From the NCBI RefSeq assembly GCF_014641595.1, contig NZ_BMIA01000003.1:558001-622000 (forward strand): 64,000 bases of DNA, given 5' to 3'. The DNA is from Dyadobacter endophyticus (GTDB lineage: Bacteria > Bacteroidota > Bacteroidia > Cytophagales > Spirosomataceae). Every line of letters begins with the position of its first letter. The stretch's first letter is position 1. The notes beneath the pieces are model-generated. The model saw nothing but the letters and a program-made list of their open reading frames with translations, made no database searches and was not told the DNA's origin. Shown here piece by piece: positions 62,293 to 64,000 of the stretch. A program made the translations under genes and the position numbers.

Positions 62293-64000
62293 TCAGCGCA
62301 TTACCGGCAAAGTAATGCTGCTGGGATTCCTGGCGTTGTGATGGATCGTAATCTCCGACTTCTGAAAATCCGATTCCGACGCTTCGAAAATATTCATGAA
62401 TTTCTGAGGGTTCCGATCGACCAGCGGAAACCAGCTGCTTTGTACCTGCACCATCACACGGTGGCCTTTTTTGAATGTATGCGCTACCTCATTCAGTTTC
62501 ACAGTTACTTTTTCGATCTTGCCTTTTACAAATGGCTCCGGCTTTGAAAAACTGTTCCTGAATTTACCTCGCAGGACTTCCGCGCGCACCATTTGCTGGT
62601 AATCGTCCATGATCACGGGTTTTCCGCCTTCCTGCACCGCGGGCACCGTCGATCCGGCTGGCCAGACGTCAATCACCTTTACGATAAAATCGGCATCGGA
62701 GCCGGTCATCGAAACCATCAGATGGGCCACTATTTCTCCCGTTAATGTCAAATCCTCGGTCAGCGTATCCGTCTGAAAACTCACCACATCGGGGCGCCGG
62801 GATGCAAAACGCTGGTCTTCGGCCATGTACTCGTTGTTGCGGTGGCCGCTGATTACATTCGTGTATGGCACGGGTTTGGCCGGGTCGCTTTCGTATGTGG
62901 TTGAACCCGGTTCCGACAGCTGTCTTTCAACATCCATTCCTCCGTTTTTAGTAAAATAATAAGTCGTAGGCTGGCTATTAACAGGCGGCCATTGCTGGTA
63001 ATACTTCCACTGATTTGAACCAGTTTCAAAAACGGTAACCTCCGACTGCTCAAATGTGCCTTTTCCTTTGAGATAGAAATTGAAAAACTTTGTCTCAATC
63101 TCTTCCTGGTAATATTTGTTCACGTCAGTCCCAAACTGATATTGCGCAAAACCCCTCCACGAGGGCGCGGCCCAGCCGCCGTGCGTCCACGGCCCCATTA
63201 CGAGGCGGTTGTTGTTGCCCGGGCTTTGCTTTTCGATGGCCGCATAAGTTTTCAATGCGCCGTACAAATCCTCTGCATCAAACCACCCTCCTACTACCAG
63301 CACCGCCGGTTTGATGTTTTTTAAATGCTTTTTGATATTTCGTGACTGCCAGAATTCATCGTACACCGGATGCGCCGTCGTCTGCCGCCAAATCGAATTC
63401 GGATCAGCGAAATAGGGAGCGGCATTCGTCTTTTTCAGCGGACCGAAATCGAGGAAATATTTGTAAGCATCGTTATACTCTGCATTAAAATGGCTTAGGT
63501 AACCCGTGCCATCCTTGGTTTTAGGGCCATCAAAACCACTGTAAAAACCGAAGTTATCCATTAAAAAGAAAGCGCCATTGTGGTAGCAATCGTCACCGAT
63601 AAACTCGTCGGACATTGGTGCTTGCGGGGAAACGGCGGCCATGGCCGGGTGCGCATCCGGCAGGCCGGCGGACGAATAGTAACCGGGAAACGAAATGCCC
63701 CATTGGCCTACCTTGCCATTGTTTTTAGTGTTTTTCAAAAGCCATTCAACGGTATCATAGGTATCGCTCGACTCGTCCACATCGTTATTGCTCTTCTTGT
63801 TTTCGATCGCGGGCGTCATTTCGCGGAAATTCCCTTCGCTTTTATAGCGGCCGCGGGCATCCTGATACACAAAAATGTATTTCTCCCGCATTAGGTACGC
63901 ATTAGGCCCGAGACTGCGCCGGTAGTTACTTTCACCGTAGGGCCGCACGGAATAGGGCGTGCGCTGCATGATGATCGGGTAGGTCTGTGAATCGTCTTTG
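62293..64000 (-). CDS. CocE/NonD-family hydrolase (5' end beyond the window)
   Basis: Alpha/beta-hydrolase related to cocaine esterase and X-Pro dipeptidyl peptidase. The reading frame stays open through base 64000 (KDDSQTYPII before the first internal Met at 63969), as in family members that start 30-50 residues earlier, so the gene is cut by the window edge. Nucleophile Ser in GISFPGYYSSAG, Asp in GGWFDAEDLYG, and His in MGPWTHGGW form the triad; a C-terminal jelly-roll domain follows (LTLTGEIVAHLMVS, VQVQSSWFPLVDRNPQ). Hydrolyses an ester or amide; substrate unknown. Probable first gene of the operon with ThuA. Confidence 0.9.
   Translation of the reverse strand, partial: KDDSQTYPIIMQRTPYSVRPYGESNYRRSLGPNAYLMREKYIFVYQDARGRYKSEGNFREMTPAIENKKSNNDVDESSDTYDTVEWLLKNTKNNGKVGQWGISFPGYYSSAGLPDAHPAMAAVSPQAPMSDEFIGDDCYHNGAFFLMDNFGFYSGFDGPKTKDGTGYLSHFNAEYNDAYKYFLDFGPLKKTNAAPYFADPNSIWRQTTAHPVYDEFWQSRNIKKHLKNIKPAVLVVGGWFDAEDLYGALKTYAAIEKQSPGNNNRLVMGPWTHGGWAAPSWRGFAQYQFGTDVNKYYQEEIETKFFNFYLKGKGTFEQSEVTVFETGSNQWKYYQQWPPVNSQPTTYYFTKNGGMDVERQLSEPGSTTYESDPAKPVPYTNVISGHRNNEYMAEDQRFASRRPDVVSFQTDTLTEDLTLTGEIVAHLMVSMTGSDADFIVKVIDVWPAGSTVPAVQEGGKPVIMDDYQQMVRAEVLRGKFRNSFSKPEPFVKGKIEKVTVKLNEVAHTFKKGHRVMVQVQSSWFPLVDRNPQKFMNIFEASESDFQKSEITIHHNARNPSSITLPVMR

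Noticed and set aside
1..64000. CRISPR arrays, tRNA/rRNA genes, transposases, phage genes
   Set aside because: No regularly spaced repeats, no cloverleaf or rRNA signature, and no transposase, integrase or phage protein was recognised on either strand.

Overview
The window is about 64 kb of a Bacteroidota chromosome. The evidence is the mix of gene families: a 480-residue RpoN with Bacteroidota-style neighbours, OmpR/histidine-kinase pairs, an SLBB/Wzz exopolysaccharide locus, a DUF4136 lipoprotein, DUF1460, ThuA and PA14-free CocE families. Moderate GC content (about 50% by eye), TAnnTTTG-type promoter elements and the near absence of Shine-Dalgarno sequences also fit. The combination looks most like Cytophagales/Spirosomataceae (Dyadobacter-like); that lower-rank placement is an inference from gene style, not a search. 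No tRNA, rRNA, CRISPR array, insertion sequence or phage gene was seen.

Layout. 0.1-7.8 kb: an OmpR-type regulator and its kinase, then a TolC/CzcB/CzcA-type heavy-metal RND efflux operon, closed by a large inverted repeat. 7.9-14.5 kb: an outer-membrane protein gene, then a sigma-54 signalling block transcribed leftwards (rpoN, an NtrC-like activator, a REC-PAS-histidine kinase), a YtxH protein, and a divergent single-domain response regulator preceded by a good -24/-12 promoter match. 14.6-16.9 kb: a large secreted TPR protein. 17.0-21.9 kb: alpha-glucan/maltose use (GH65 phosphorylase, beta-phosphoglucomutase, divergent GH13 enzyme). 22.0-26.3 kb: DUF1460 hydrolase, MscS channel and a second RR/HK pair very similar to the first. 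26.5-30.8 kb: DinB protein and a divergent three-gene envelope operon (DUF4136 lipoprotein, small outer-membrane barrel, 722-residue membrane-anchored protein of unknown function). 30.8-33.9 kb: chorismate mutase/prephenate dehydratase and topoisomerase IV subunit B.

34.1-51.7 kb is one long surface-polysaccharide locus read rightwards: a Wza-like SLBB exporter, Wzz, a Wzm/Wzt ABC transporter with a C-terminal sugar-binding extension, an aminotransferase, a GT-C-like membrane protein, WbqC, a NeuD/PglD-like acyltransferase, four or five glycosyltransferase-type proteins (one with its DxD metal site lost), a DUF5672 protein, a Wzy-like polymerase and an acyltransferase-3 protein. It mixes parts of the ABC-dependent and Wzy-dependent routes and has no flippase or initiating glycosyltransferase in view. 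51.7-56.9 kb holds thioredoxin, a pentapeptide-repeat protein, NagA, a cobalamin-type radical SAM enzyme and a Fic protein. 57.0-64.0 kb holds a secreted purple acid phosphatase-like enzyme and a leftward operon for secreted carbohydrate/ester breakdown (CocE hydrolase cut by the window end, ThuA protein, double pectate-lyase-fold/propeller fusion).

The coding density is high, operons are tight (several ATGA overlaps), and several rho-independent terminators and short palindromes can be read directly. The most unusual points are the sigma-54 promoter match beside the rpoN/ntrC block, the unexplained 27.3-30.8 kb envelope operon with tandem upstream repeats, the paralogous glycosyltransferase pair in which one copy lost its catalytic motif, and the mixed export logic of the polysaccharide locus.
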